From Ophiothrix spiculata (lineage: Eukaryota; Echinodermata; Ophiuroidea; Amphilepidida; Ophiotrichidae), in NCBI GenBank assembly GCA_000969725.1, contig JXSR01S005782.1: a DNA stretch of 23,945 nt, one strand, 5' to 3'. The position numbers and the translations under genes were made by a program. The notes beneath the pieces are model-generated. The model was not told where the DNA came from and did no database searches. It saw only the letters and a list, made by a program, of their open reading frames with translations. Positions 1 to 11,255 of this stretch are shown in pieces (the stretch's first letter is position 1; every line of letters begins with the position of its first letter).

Positions 1-3000
1 CTGAAATAAGGGGATCTTAAAGGCCACACATCCTCATACATATTTTCAAGGTGAGTACCCTCCCCCTCCCCTTGGGTTTCTATCACGGATAATCAGTATG
101 TAAAGGCAGCTTTATATAGATTGTAAACTCTTAAGTGGTTCACCCACTTTCCAAGGCAATTCTGTGTAAAGATTTTTTTTGCCCGAAACGGATAGAATTT
201 TTCTTAAAAAGTAGCCCTTTAATGTAATTTGCATGCATATGTGATTGCAAGTAAATATCGGGTTGACTCGTGTGATTGGTGCCACGGATGATGATGTTCA
301 AATTAACCCGCATCATCCCAACAGTTTGGCTACACTGTTAACACCTGCCTTCCTATATTCCTTACCCGGAGTTAACTTGACGACGACTGCGTAATAACAG
401 CAATCTTGTGAAAAATGATATATTGTTTCCTTTACAAGTGGATTTTTCAGTAGGCTTGAAGTCTATTATGAGTGGAACATTACCATGCAGTATTCATGTT
501 ATTTCATCGGTTTCAATATGCGTAATATGAATAATGCAAAGAATTTGGTAAAATAATAGCCTGCATGTTTGAAGTGTAAGGATGAAAATAATACATGGAT
601 GTTTTGTTCTTGTAAGATGTGTGCACTTTTTCCCACTGAAATATTGATGTGTTCAATTGATTTGCAAATGTTTGCTTGAGTAACTTAAAAGTTGCTTTCG
701 GGTTTATAACTTGATTAAAGTCTCATTCGAAATTCATTGCAGTTAAATAAAATGTGTGAATTAGATGTAAAAAGCTTCCCAAGTGAAATCAACCAGAAGG
801 CCAATTCCCCAAAGTTGTTATATAAATTGAAATTCTGTTGGCAAAAACTCCTTGAAATTACAAATTTCTGTGGAAAAACTCCTTTAAACTAATTAACAAT
901 CTGGTGTCCACTTTGAAAACATGAATTAGTTCATTAAAATCTTCAAATGAGTGACACAAAATAAATTAAAATTTGGATAATCTGAAAATGTCCTGTTAGT
1001 TTGTTGATGTAAACTCACAAGAGATGCGACATAATAAAGTTAGAAATTCTCTTGAGTTTAATAAATTTTTCGCATGTACAATATTTTCATAACAAAATTC
1101 CTACTTATTATAATTAATTCCTGTTTAATATCAACAACTTGCTAAAAAATTCACGCCTGATTTGACAGACAGTTTTTACAAATTAATTTACATGTGTTTT
1201 CCTGACCCATATGACATCCAAAATGAGATTCAGTAAGGAGAAAATATCTGATTTAAAATTCACATAGCCATACAGGTTTGCAGGCAAAAATTTACACATA
1301 TGACAATTTTGCCGTATCTTTAGGGTGAAATCGGAGCTTCTGCATCTGGTGGACTAGACGGATGAGACGAGGAGGGCAAGCATAATTGCACGCCAAAAAC
1401 AATGAATTTTCTGCATCCTATCGGCTATATACGAGAAAGAGAGAAAAAGATTGCCAAACTCGAGTGAGATTGATCTATCTTGTTTAGAATGCATAACAGT
1501 CTGTCTTTACCCTATAGGAAGAAATGCAAAACACACTCACACCTTCACTGAGCTTTCATTGATGGAAAATAAAGACTAGGGTGTAGTATAACGCGCTAGG
1601 CTGTTATAAACTCTCCTTGCAAACGTTAACCCCTAATGCGTGCGAGTTTCTTATTTAGATCTAAACAGGTTTGTTGTGGCCTAGATGTTTGGTCCTTTAA
1701 GTCATTTTTTTTAACACTACAGTATAGCCTTGTCTCATGGACCCTTAAATTTTCAAAGCTAGGTCACTCGTACCTAATGGCCAAAGTGAGTAAGTTTCAT
1801 TTTACGAGACAAGAAATCTGATAAGTTGTGACCATTCTGACGCATCTTCAAGTCAACGACTTGGCGTTTACATCTGAGACGTTTTTTGAATGGGTCTGGG
1901 CTGAACAAACAAGATAAAAGCTACTGTTGTATGCACAAAGTGCTATTTTGAAGAGCTTGTTATTACACTAACGCTCCTGATATTGAGCTTGTAATGCTTT
2001 TACCCTCATTTCGTGTGCGCTTGGTGTGTGCGCAAGATGGAAGCGAGCCGACTCTGGCGACAAATAAATCTCAAATTCACCTGCATTTTTATACCTTTCC
2101 GGAATGGGTATCTCATATTTCAACATAGCAGAAGTCTTCAAAGTGAATGTGTACATGTTATGTATAGTATAATACTGAAAAGTCAAATGTTCACATTTAT
2201 GAAGTAAAACATGGGGATCTGATAACGGTTTGACCCATGAATCATAGCTAAAGGGTTCGTATTGGCAGTTCCTTGCTTTTGCATTTGTGATTTATTCATC
2301 GCCTTTCCCTCTCGTTGAACAAGGACCATTGTATAAAGATTGAAATAAGCTTTTAATGCATTATTGACAAGGGAAAAAAAATCCAGCTATAACAAGAAGA
2401 AATAAATCCGCACTTGAAGGGTAATGGCCTTCATACAATAGTTTGTGCCGTTAAAATCCTGTTTGCAAACTTTGACTCTATACATTTCAGGGGAGGAGAA
2501 AGGTTAGAGACAAATTTGTAATTTACAGGTGTGCAAAGTGCAAAGGGAGTATCCGAAGTCGTCGGGTGCAACCAAATCTGTTTTCATACTTAAATTAGTT
2601 TGATTCATATTTCTCTGTAAAATATTAACAGCAATTCAATCTCTCTAGGTGAGGTGTACATCTGATGCACTGAGATAAAAAAGAAATTGTATTCCAGAAG
2701 AAATTGTTAAGAACGAAGCCAACCCTGCGATTTTCTACCCCCAAAGTGCATACTTGGATTGCATTCCGGTATTTTAGAATGAATACAAGACACACTTTGC
2801 AGAAACACCTTAACCTAAAAAAATTGTTTGAAAGGAAATGATCCATTTTTATTTTTTGAGAAAAAGTTTAAAAATAACAGCAACTAAGAATAGAATTGTT
2901 TAATCTTAACTCTTTAGAACCAAAGTTGAATCTATTTTGTCATTTCATTTCCCTAAACTTTTGATATTAATCATTTTGAGACAAATGAAGATACTTCTAA

Positions 3001-3285
3001 TCTTTCAATAATGTAAGTTTAAGAAAACCAGTGTAATTAATATGCATTTCTTTGCCTTAGAATTCTTAGCTGATTAAATTCTTTGGTTGTTGTCAGACAT
3101 AATGGTTCCTGTTGCCAAATAACAAACTCCCATGCAAAGGCCTCTCTCAAGTGGCATCCTTCAGTGTTAGCAGTTCCGAAAATGTCAAGCTACAATTTGG
3201 AACCCTGTATGGGTTGTGAGGGGGCATGCTTCCTGGGTATATTTTGGCATCGATGAGGAGGGATTAGCAGAATGCAACTGATTTC
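1..3285. other. Intron 3' of the Ig1 exon; no gene recognised
   Basis: AT-rich sequence with only short open frames that look random. On the minus strand I found no second Ig domain with its paired cysteines and tryptophan, so the FGFRL1 Ig2 exon lies beyond position 1. A strong donor-like AAG/GTGAGTAC occurs at 48-58 on the plus strand, but all three frames before it contain stops. The octamer ATTTGCAT occurs at 227-234. Confidence 0.6.
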
Positions 3286-3293
3286 ATACTTAC
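3286..3293 (-). other. 5' splice site of FGFRL1 Ig1 exon
   Basis: The minus strand reads CTAA followed by GTAAGTAT, a near-perfect donor. The exon ends with the first base of a codon (A), so the next exon must enter in phase 1. The first in-frame stop after this site is about 35 codons downstream in the intron. Confidence 0.85.
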
Positions 3294-3566
3294 TTAGTAC
3301 TGTCAGAGTAAAATTAATTGAGACACTTCCGAATCCATTGGTTGCTCTACACACATAGTGGCCAGAATCCTCCACGACGACACCTTTTATCTTCAGTCCA
3401 TCAGGACGGACCCGATACCTCTCCCAGCCGCCATTGATAGACTCTCCATCTTTAGTCCACATGGTTAGAGGAATAGGGTTGCCGGAAACTGGACATACGA
3501 GCTTCACTGTTCTACCGGTTTTGCTTTTCTTGAAGCCCTCGACTGGTTCCAGCTGTCTTGGCGGTC
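3294..3566 (-). CDS. FGFRL1: FGFRL1 internal exon, first Ig domain (partial gene)
   Basis: This exon encodes about 91 residues forming one immunoglobulin domain. Counting from the split first codon (GPPRQLEP...), Cys25 (LVCPV) and Cys73 (HYVCRA) are the disulfide pair, Trp37 (MWTKDG) is the core tryptophan, and EDSGHYVC is the tyrosine-corner motif. Asn85 in NFT is a likely N-glycosylation site. LTMWTKDG, GW-RYRV and ATNGFGS closely match the first Ig loop of vertebrate FGFRL1 as I know it, including the GPP start. FGFRL1 is a single-pass membrane FGF receptor relative with three Ig domains and no kinase; it binds FGFs and heparin and acts in adhesion and signal damping. The acceptor is a pyrimidine-rich tract ending TTGCAG just before 3566, and the donor after 3294 is GTAAGTAT. 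Both junctions are phase 1, as is usual for Ig exons. The frame runs on into the intron for about 35 codons, which is read-through rather than protein. The signal-peptide exon, Ig2, Ig3, membrane and tail exons are not seen here. Another Ig-superfamily protein is possible but less likely. Confidence 0.88.
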
Positions 3567-3585
3567 CTGCAAGAAATAAAAGATG
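3567..3585 (-). other. 3' splice site of FGFRL1 Ig1 exon
   Basis: The minus strand shows CATCTTTTATTTCTTGCAG directly before the exon, a good pyrimidine tract and AG. The exon begins GA-CCG-CCA, so the preceding exon must supply the first base of the codon. A G would give Gly, matching the GPP seen in other FGFRL1 proteins; a T would create a stop. Confidence 0.85.
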
Positions 3586-5395
3586 TGAAGGAAATTGTTA
3601 AGATTGATTATATTTTACTAATCTAAACTCGCTGCTTTACATATATCAAAATTTTTATATGTATTGCAGCTATACAGAAAAAAATCTTTATGAAAATAGA
3701 TATATGTATGATGCAACATCATGCTTTTTTTTAAAAGCGAGACAAAACAAGTATTTTCTTTCAAGCCATGATGAAATCAAATCTTCATAAAATCATGCAA
3801 GCAAAACTCGCTAACAAGATGCTCTACAGCGTCAAAACAAGATTCGCTAGGAAACAAGATACATCCAAAGTATTTGTAACAAAAGCTATTGATTTGTCAC
3901 AATAACACTGATGAAAAACAGATAATTCTATTTCAAAACTTGTTTTTTATTGACTTATGCACAGGTGATTGTTTTTTAATCACAGTCTAATATAAGCACC
4001 TCATACTGATTGACTTGTTAATAATTAGTCATAACTAACGTCTCAAGTGTTCTTTAATTATTCAAATCATGTACTAATTAAAGCAACACCAACTTGATGA
4101 ATTTATGTATAGGATGCAAATGCGAGGTTACGGGAAGTTGTTGAAATCAAAATGCTTACGCATTGCCCTTTCCCTAGCCTGGATAGATGTTTTTCATTAA
4201 GTACCAATCATTTTAAGCAAAACATTGATATTAAGGCAAATATACAATACATAAAACATCAAACTATTAACTTAATATACCAGACTTATATGATACTCAT
4301 ACATATGCAGTTACTGAAAATCACTTAAGCTAGATAAGTGCTTTTGATTTTTTAAGGGTGAAGAAGTAAGGTTTTTTCTTTCAAGAAAAGCTTAGTGTGG
4401 ATTTTTCAGACATGGTTAGAGACACTCTTTCCATGACAGATTTAATGCAGATAAGTATTACAAAGGCTGTCTTTGTTGACGTTGGTGTCTGTCTGATAAT
4501 CTGGCGGGTTAGGATCAGTGTGATGAATCAGGCATCTTTGCTTAAGCTGGGTCTTACAATTCATGATAACATCTTGTCACTTTCACATGTTGTCCGCAAT
4601 AAAGATGGGAATATCATCTGTCCACTAGTGTGGCAGATTTATGCAAATTTACCATTTTGCATGCACGACTTGACCAAAGTTGTTATCTAGAGATATATGA
4701 TACTCGGTTAATATGCAAATTTCGATATTTTATGTATATGTTACCGAGTTTTATCACAGATACTAGGTCCATTTTTATTGTTCAGTATTTTTTTATCTCA
4801 TAATCTGTTTATCAATAAATTTATAATTATAATTCACTTTGTGCTGTGACTTATATTAAATGCATATGATTCCTTTCTGACTTATGAAAAAATGCATTTT
4901 AAGAGAATTTCACATTTAACTTTTTTGCAACATGACAACTAAGGTCTGTTTAAATTAGAAACCATTTGGTGATACATGTGTGTACTATCTCTTTTCTATG
5001 GTATTTGTAATTATTTTTATCTAAAAATGTATAGAGTGAATAACTGAAATTGAAATCGTAGGAATACCAAGTTTTTAACACTTTGGGAATTTTCCTTAAC
5101 ACTTTGGAAATGAGTTTAAAATCAAAGGGTATCAAAAAACGTCAACAGCAAATAATTGAATATTACCTTTCGACGGTCATTATTAGAAAAAAGAGAAATA
5201 TCAGAATTTAATCTTTCAATATATTGCATAAATTTATTTTTGATTTTACTTCTATCTAAGAGTTTTAATAAGCATAGTCACAAGTACTACACTCTTAACA
5301 TTTCTAACCATCTTCATGTCTAACTTTATGAATGAATTTATAAAATAATAGAATTTGAAGTGTGGTGTTTGACCAACATATAATATGAAAGTAAA
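3586..5395. other. Probable intron 5' of the Ig1 exon; no gene recognised
   Basis: AT-rich sequence with frequent stops. A plus-strand frame of about 92 codons runs from an ATG at 4412 to 4690. It has no recognisable domain, and its length is not remarkable here. Three octamer sequences (ATGCAAAT) lie at 4114-4121, 4641-4648 and 4713-4720. Confidence 0.5.
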
Positions 5396-5580
5396 TGTTC
5401 AATTTCCTAAATATTTTATCATTATCCATTTATTTAAAATCTGCCATGACATATTTCTCATATATATGAAAGGAAAATAACAATTCATATCCTGTTCAAT
5501 TTCCTTAAATATTCTATCATTATCCATTTATCTAAAGTCTGCATTGACATATATGAAAGGAAAAAACATTATTCAAATAC
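5396..5580. repeat. Tandem duplication, two diverged copies (97 and 88 bp)
   Basis: Copy one spans 5396-5492 and copy two spans 5493-5580. Both start TGTTCAATTTCC, continue through a shared TATCATTATCCATTTAT block and an AATCTGC/AGTCTGC variant, and end in ATATATGAAAGGAAAA. Copy two has a deletion of about nine bases near TTTCTCATA and several substitutions, so this is an old local duplication. No coding potential is seen. Confidence 0.8.
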
Positions 5581-8500
5581 TGTTCTTTTTTCAAAGTTCT
5601 GAATAAAAAATGTGATTCATAGATATTAATCATAGTCACACAAACACCTCATTCGAAATACACTGGAAAATCCGATCAAGTCAAAACAACAGTCACTGAT
5701 TGCTCAACATCTCCAAGTTCAATGACATTAGACTAAAAAATTGCCTACTTCACACAGAAACTGTGACAAATTTGTTGAATTTATAAAACAAATCTTGATT
5801 TTGTCATACTCACATCACTTCTTGCCTGGATCAGATATATTAGTTGTAAGAAAATTCAAAACAGCTCTGTTACATTTGAAATCCAGTCATTCAATTTGCT
5901 TAGACTAGTGGTCTCAGGTGTGATGGCTTGATCATACATTAAAATCACAATATCAGTTTCCATATATATCTGCTTATCACAGATCTTCATTTTTTTGAAA
6001 TACAAAAGCTGAGCTCTGAAGCAGCTAATAGCCCTGCGTACTCTTGACCTGTCCATTGTAGATATTGACCCTAAACCGCAACGCCATACACATTTCATAA
6101 ATCCAATCTGCTGCTGAATCAGTAAGTAAGCTTTACATCAATATTCGAGGAAAGATTGATGACCGCGATCAGGATGGTCAGTTATAAATCCCTACCGAGT
6201 TTTGATTTGACTTCATCCATATCTTATAAAAAAAAACTTGATCCCCTCCCAGATATGACAAACTTGTATAGACAGGATAATATATGCAATATTTAAACCT
6301 AATTCTGTGGAGATTTTCTTCTTTGCATTTTGTGTGTAAAAAATAATGAAAACAGATCCTCGCGGGATTGTGTGATTCTCTCGGGAGATGTGGAAATCAA
6401 GCGGGTTGTCCCACTCAGGTCAGCAAAGCATGATGGGTAGGATTGCTTTTCAATTCAAAACAACGTATCCACACTGGAAATTAGATGACAGTCAACGGAT
6501 GAATACACACCAACTAATTTCCGAAGATTGGATAAATTTATCAAAAACGTATCCACTATCAGTAGTAATGAAAATTGAGAAGAGAAACGCTTAATGAAAG
6601 ATTCAATGTCATCGCTTGTGTTATGCAAAGACTTTATTACTTTGTCGATATATATATAACAGAACTTAATAAATGAAAGCACTTTTCAAAGCAAGTGTCA
6701 ATACGACCTGAGTTAAGACTCCTTTGCGAGGATTGCTAATATCCGTCTTTGTACAAAAACAGCTTACATAAGATTAAAACGACACAGTAATGACCTAGAA
6801 TTCGTGAAATCTAGGCAGTTTTCAGGAAAACAACTCGGCGTAAACACTTTTTAAATCAAGCTTGGATCATAAGTTATTAAGATACAGGTAAACATCATGA
6901 TAAGCCTGTCAATCATTTTTGTTCGGTTCGTTATTTCATTTCTTTATTTTTAGCTATTTATGCTCCTGGATCAGTTTTCAGATCAACAGCTTCAATGCTT
7001 GACAGTAAAATTGAATATTTTTTTAATTTCTTATTTAACTGAAAAAAACCTCTTTGCTAAAAATTTCGGAACACATGAACATTTTAAACATATCATTCCC
7101 TTAAGATGTAGTTATATATCTCTCTGCCCAGATTTAGGCCCCTACATGTTTATAAGCGAGAGTAACCGAGGCCTCCAGAAAATCTAACTAGATTTTACAA
7201 TTTGTCACCTCGAATTTGGCACACCATCCTAATTTCACACTTTAAACTTGTTGAAAGTTGCATGTTTGAAGCCTTTATGCATACTGGGTGTGATAAAATG
7301 TCATTCCGTCGGATAAAGAGTTAGATTGTGGTATCTTCAGGTGCATATTAATGGAGGGTTTCACTTTTGCTACCTGATCGAAATGTTTCAACATGCTAAA
7401 GCACTTTGTGGCGCCTTTTTTCAGTGATATGGAATAATTTGGATTGAGGGTGCATAACACTTATGTTCCAGGAATAGATGATCTCTTCTTAATAGATAGA
7501 AGCTTATAAACATGAAAATTGAGTATTCGGGGTATTTTTTTAATAAAGATGCTCTACAAGTATAACTCTTTGGCTCTATATCACTTATCAATTACTGAGG
7601 TTTAAATTTATTATAAAATAATAGCTGCCGCCCTTGACAATGTGGCGATAGTGAACTTTTCTCAGGTGAACCAATGTTTATTTATCTTCCCTCAGGTACA
7701 AAAGCAAACATTTATACAGGTGCAATTAAAAAACAATCTCTACCTCTGACATTAATGTTTTACATCATAATTCAATCAATGTCTAATTCAGAGCACATGC
7801 TCAAATGCCTGTAGCAGAGTTAATGGACATGGTGAAATATAAAAGACTTCAAGTTGTTCCTGCAGTGGTAATTTACTAATTAGCAATGTTTTTGTTTTGT
7901 ATGCTTGGTCTAGTGTCCTTCATTATACATGTCTGCTAAGCCAGACATACTTTTCCTTAATCTCGTTGATCTGTTGCATATATTTCAAGCCTTATTTCAT
8001 TTATTTCCTACAATATTCAGAATATCATTGAGGCATTGATCACAAGAATACATTACTCATCATTCTGGTTAATTGACCATGTAAGTAAAGGACATTAATT
8101 TAACAAGACTGAGGGGAAAAACATTGAACTTTTAGGTAGCTAAGTATTAAATGAAATATCATGTGTGTGCATTTTAGGGCCGAATTCATGGTCTTAAAAT
8201 GTCAAAAAGAAATTCATAGACACCCTTTTTAAAATGTTCTTCATAAATCTGCATCGGAGCCAAATTCATTAAGAAACTAACTAATATATTTGCCTTTAAT
8301 CTAAACATCTAAAATCTTATGCTCATGTAAAGCAAGACGAAATACCTGGCAAAGAAGATCATAAAATCTTGCTGACATCAATTTCAGCTTTCATCTGTTT
8401 GATAATCACTAAGAATTACCATATATTTTTATTTTGGGAAGTAAGTAGCTATTTTTTCCTTATATCTTTGAAATTGATCTTCATTACCTTTTACTAAATC

Positions 8501-9476
8501 CAAGTGCCAACAACCTTTGTATGACATTGTCTGATAAATCAAAAATTGCCAAAGAAGGTTTTTTTCAATTATTTTTTTACCTTTTTTTTTTTAGCATTAG
8601 GATTGCACAAGCATTCTTTGATAGCCCATGATGCAAGTGGCACTGAGTGCTGCTATTTGAGGATGCTTCCCCTTTAAGTGTTTTTATTCAGTGATTTGAA
8701 ATCATTTGAAATTCTCTTACACTTTTTTCAGTCATAGACATTATTCATTTTATCTTTCTCTCTTAGTAGCAGTATATGTTCATAAGCAAAACCAAAACAC
8801 ACAATGCCTAGAAAAAATCAGTTCACGGAGAAAGTCTTTAATGATGATAGACAAAAAATTGCACAAAAGCTTTGCAAGCCATATCATCTGATAACTTCAC
8901 AATCTGTATAAATGATGAAAGACTTATTCATATGGTAATTCTGAAAAGAATTAAAAGGATGTAGTAATATGATACAATATTGCTACTCTCAGGAGGATAT
9001 CACACTTAAGGTCATCTGCAAATGCTTCCACCGCAAGATTGCAATAATATCGCCAAGAAATACCGATTAGTTTTGACCTTTCCTTTGCAATGAATTCATG
9101 GATCAGATGTATTGATCAACACGACTAAGTCAATGGCATTCATATCATCTTTTAATCAGAAATAATGAATATTTCTTTGCTACTTTTGTCCTTTTTATTC
9201 AAGGATTTCAAAAAGAAATGATTCACTTGGGACTTGAGTCAAAACATTGATATAGCATCATCAAAACATATGCATCCTGTGTTTACACGTATGCATATAT
9301 TTATTTTTGCTATGATAGTTCTTTAATATATGATGGTTATGAATAATGTGATTATACTTTCAATTTATTTAAAAATGCACTTTTTCGGGGGGTCTTTACT
9401 CTTTCCTTTTGGAAAGTGACTTAAAATTCAAAAATCAAGACTTCTGGTGAAAATAATTGAATCTTCTATCACTAAC
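5581..9476. other. Non-coding, probable intron
   Basis: No convincing coding segment on either strand. The frames of 60-80 codons in this stretch (for example 5856-6098 minus, 6960-7187 plus) have no domain, no composition shift and no good splice sites. A poly-T tract lies around 8563-8592, and CAGGTG E-boxes lie at 7338, 7663 and 7717. Confidence 0.5.
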
Positions 9477-9482
9477 TAGTCC

Positions 9483-9679
9483 CATACTTGCCAACATTTG
9501 AAAACTGGAAAGAGGGACAAATGGGCACATTTTTGTCCAAAAAGAGGAACATTTCACATTTTCCTATACTTTACTATAGGGTGAGTTTTACAAAAAGAGG
9601 AACGGATTAGTAAAAATTACCTTTTTCTTTTGCCAAAAACAGAACCGTTCCTCTTAAATAGGAACAGTTGGCAAGTATG
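9483..9679. mobile_element. Complete 197-bp MITE with 13-bp TIRs and 6-bp TSD
   Basis: The ends are perfect 13-bp inverted repeats: CATACTTGCCAAC at 9483-9495 and GTTGGCAAGTATG at 9667-9679. The hexamer TAGTCC directly abuts both ends (9477-9482 and 9680-9685), which is the expected target-site duplication. Internally, AAGAGGAACGG (9595-9605) is matched by CCGTTCCTCTT (9645-9655), and GAGGAAC recurs, so the element can fold on itself. It has no open reading frame and would depend on a transposase elsewhere. Element type is inferred from structure; the superfamily is not assigned. The intact TSD and TIRs suggest a fairly recent insertion. Confidence 0.85.
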
Positions 9680-9690
9680 TAGTCCAATAA

Positions 9691-9840
9691 GGTGGGAAAC
9701 ATCCATATACAGGGTAATCAGGTGGGAAACATCCATATACAGGGTAATCAGGGGGGAAACATCCATATACAGGGTAATCAGGGGGAAACATCCATATACA
9801 GGGTAATCAGGTGGGGAAACATCCATATATAGGATACAAA
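9691..9840. repeat. 30-bp minisatellite, five copies
   Basis: Units start at 9691, 9721, 9751, 9781 and 9810 and share the core GGAAACATCCATATACAGG followed by GTAATCA. Units one and two are identical. Unit three has a T-to-G change near its start, unit four is one base shorter, and unit five is diverged at its end (TATAGGATACAAA). The array starts five bases after the target duplication of the adjacent MITE. The minus-strand frame through it, with a repeated LITLYMDVS peptide, is a by-product of the 30-bp period being a multiple of three. Confidence 0.92.
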
Positions 9841-10523
9841 GGGATGTACCATTTTATGCCATAAACAAGTGTTCCTTTTGCACAAGAAAAATGTGGGGTT
9901 CTAGTTTTGAACAAGCAATCCTTACATACACTTCTTTTTTCCAAAATGGCCTGAAATTTCTTTTAAAAAGTTTTAAAATATGGTTGTAGAATTGGGTCTA
10001 AATCCCCAAAGACATCTTTTTCCTGAAAGTTACCCTTAAAGTTGATCAACAAGTTCTAAGTTCAAGCCTTGCATCGAAATCAAATCCATTTGTACCCTTG
10101 TCCCTCACTTCAGAAACTAACCATAGGTTTTATTCAAAAAATAAGCCAAAGTAGATTTTAGATTTACTATTTGATCAAAACTTAATGAAGATGAAAATCT
10201 CAATAAAATGTGCTTTAATTGGCCCAGAAAAAGAATATCGAAATAATCTCAACAGATAGCATCCTGCCAATCATATATCCTCTTTATTAACTCTGAATAA
10301 CATGTGACAAGTATCCAAAGCCCTACGGTAATTTCGCCATTATATTATCCCTCTATCCAACAGGATCAATTCGTATTGAACCATGAACAAACAATTTCAT
10401 TAATTTTATTTTTAATCTAAAATTGGCAGCTTGATATTTCGGCTTGGACTAATAAACAGCTTGTGTGACGGACAGTCGGACGATCCAAAACGTAGCATCG
10501 ACTGGTCATTTGCCTCTACTCAC
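9841..10523. other. Non-coding, probable intron
   Basis: AT-rich sequence with no repeat structure or coding segment that I can support. The last 80 bases are somewhat richer in CpG and lead into the candidate exon at 10524-10602. Confidence 0.45.
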
Positions 10524-10602
10524 CTGCGTCACTATAGTGGCTAGACGTGTATGGATTAAAAGATGATAGTCTAAATTGCAAGTGACGACCAAATATGGCC
10601 AT
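10524..10602 (-). CDS. Candidate first coding exon, phase-compatible with Ig1 (speculative)
   Basis: On the minus strand an ATG at 10602-10600 sits in a strong initiation context (A at -3, G at +4), two codons after an in-frame TAA. It opens 26 codons starting MAIFGRHLQFRL and ending at GCAG/GTGAGTAG, a strong donor. The last base is G in phase 1, so splicing to the Ig1 exon would read ...SDA-G-PP-RQLEP. Against this, the peptide has no hydrophobic core, so it is not a signal peptide as FGFRL1 would need. An open run of this length is also easy to get by chance. It could be a 5'-UTR exon, an alternative start or nothing. Confidence 0.2.
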
Positions 10603-10678
10603 AGTTTAGGTCACTCTATGCTCTACAAAAAATATCTTATGACCAAAAATGAAATGTTAACTTTTTCCCATTCCAGAC

Positions 10679-11158
10679 ATGAATCTTAAGTGTTATCTGA
10701 TTACAACATTGATAGCAGTGAGAACATCGCCAACCTTGACGAGTCGTGTTGACTTTGTTACAGATCCTTTTTGTCGCTCTTTTCTATCCGACTATATCGC
10801 TAACATATCGCAATACAAATTCACCTTGAAGAGGAAAAGCATTGTTATCGACTATGCTACACTTGAGTATTCAAAAAATAAATTTCGGTTATTGAATTAC
10901 AAAACCCATATGGCACAGGTATCTTGGGATATAGACTTAAAATTCTTCGAGGCATCCCTTTTTATAGCACAGCAGTATCATAGCAACCAAAATCCTAATA
11001 CTGTAACGTATGCCTTTAAGATGTACCTCCAAGGAGGTTACGTTTTTCTTTTAGAAAAAATTCTTCTTTTGAATAAGATTAAATTTGATATTTTTTGCAA
11101 GAAAAATGTCAATTTAACTCTAGAGATTCCTTTACACTTTAATAAATTTGCTTATTAA
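10679..11158 (+). CDS. Unrecognised 159-codon open frame
   Basis: This is the longest uninterrupted frame in the window and starts MNLKCYLITTLIAV. It is rich in Lys, Asn, Ile, Phe and Leu, has four cysteines and two N-glycosylation-type triplets (NIS, NLT), and shows no family motif that I recognise. Directly before the ATG is a pyrimidine tract and AG (CTTTTTCCCATTCCAG, AG at 10675-10676), so it could be an exon entered by splicing rather than a gene start. An AATAAA at 11141-11146 lies just before the stop. My rough estimate is that a run this long is uncommon but not impossible by chance in about 24 kb of this composition. Codon use looks no different from the surrounding AT-rich DNA. It may be spurious, a transposon remnant or a lineage-specific gene. 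Confidence 0.22.
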   Translation: MNLKCYLITTLIAVRTSPTLTSRVDFVTDPFCRSFLSDYIANISQYKFTLKRKSIVIDYATLEYSKNKFRLLNYKTHMAQVSWDIDLKFFEASLFIAQQYHSNQNPNTVTYAFKMYLQGGYVFLLEKILLLNKIKFDIFCKKNVNLTLEIPLHFNKFAY

Positions 11159-11255
11159 AAAATTGGGTTACTTAGTTTATCAAAAATGCAAATTGACAAT
11201 TTCCTGAAATTTCATACATCATTTCATATAGATAGTTTATATCAGATGTTCTTCA

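Noticed and set aside
48-60. Strong plus-strand donor AAG/GTGAGTAC at the window start
   Set aside because: All three preceding frames contain stops within 50 bases, so no coding exon is supported; a non-coding transcript cannot be judged from here.
4397-4690. Plus-strand 97-codon frame
   Set aside because: It begins at GTG (first ATG at 4412) and has no domain or flanking splice evidence; it is within chance length for this composition.
9617-9826. Minus-strand frame with repeated LITLYMDVS peptide
   Set aside because: It is produced by the 30-bp minisatellite, whose period is a multiple of three.
9691-9840. GGTGGGAAAC in each minisatellite unit as a Notch CSL site, and GGGGAAACATCC as a kB site
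   Set aside because: Neither matches the accepted consensus exactly (the first base of CSL and the left half of kB fail).
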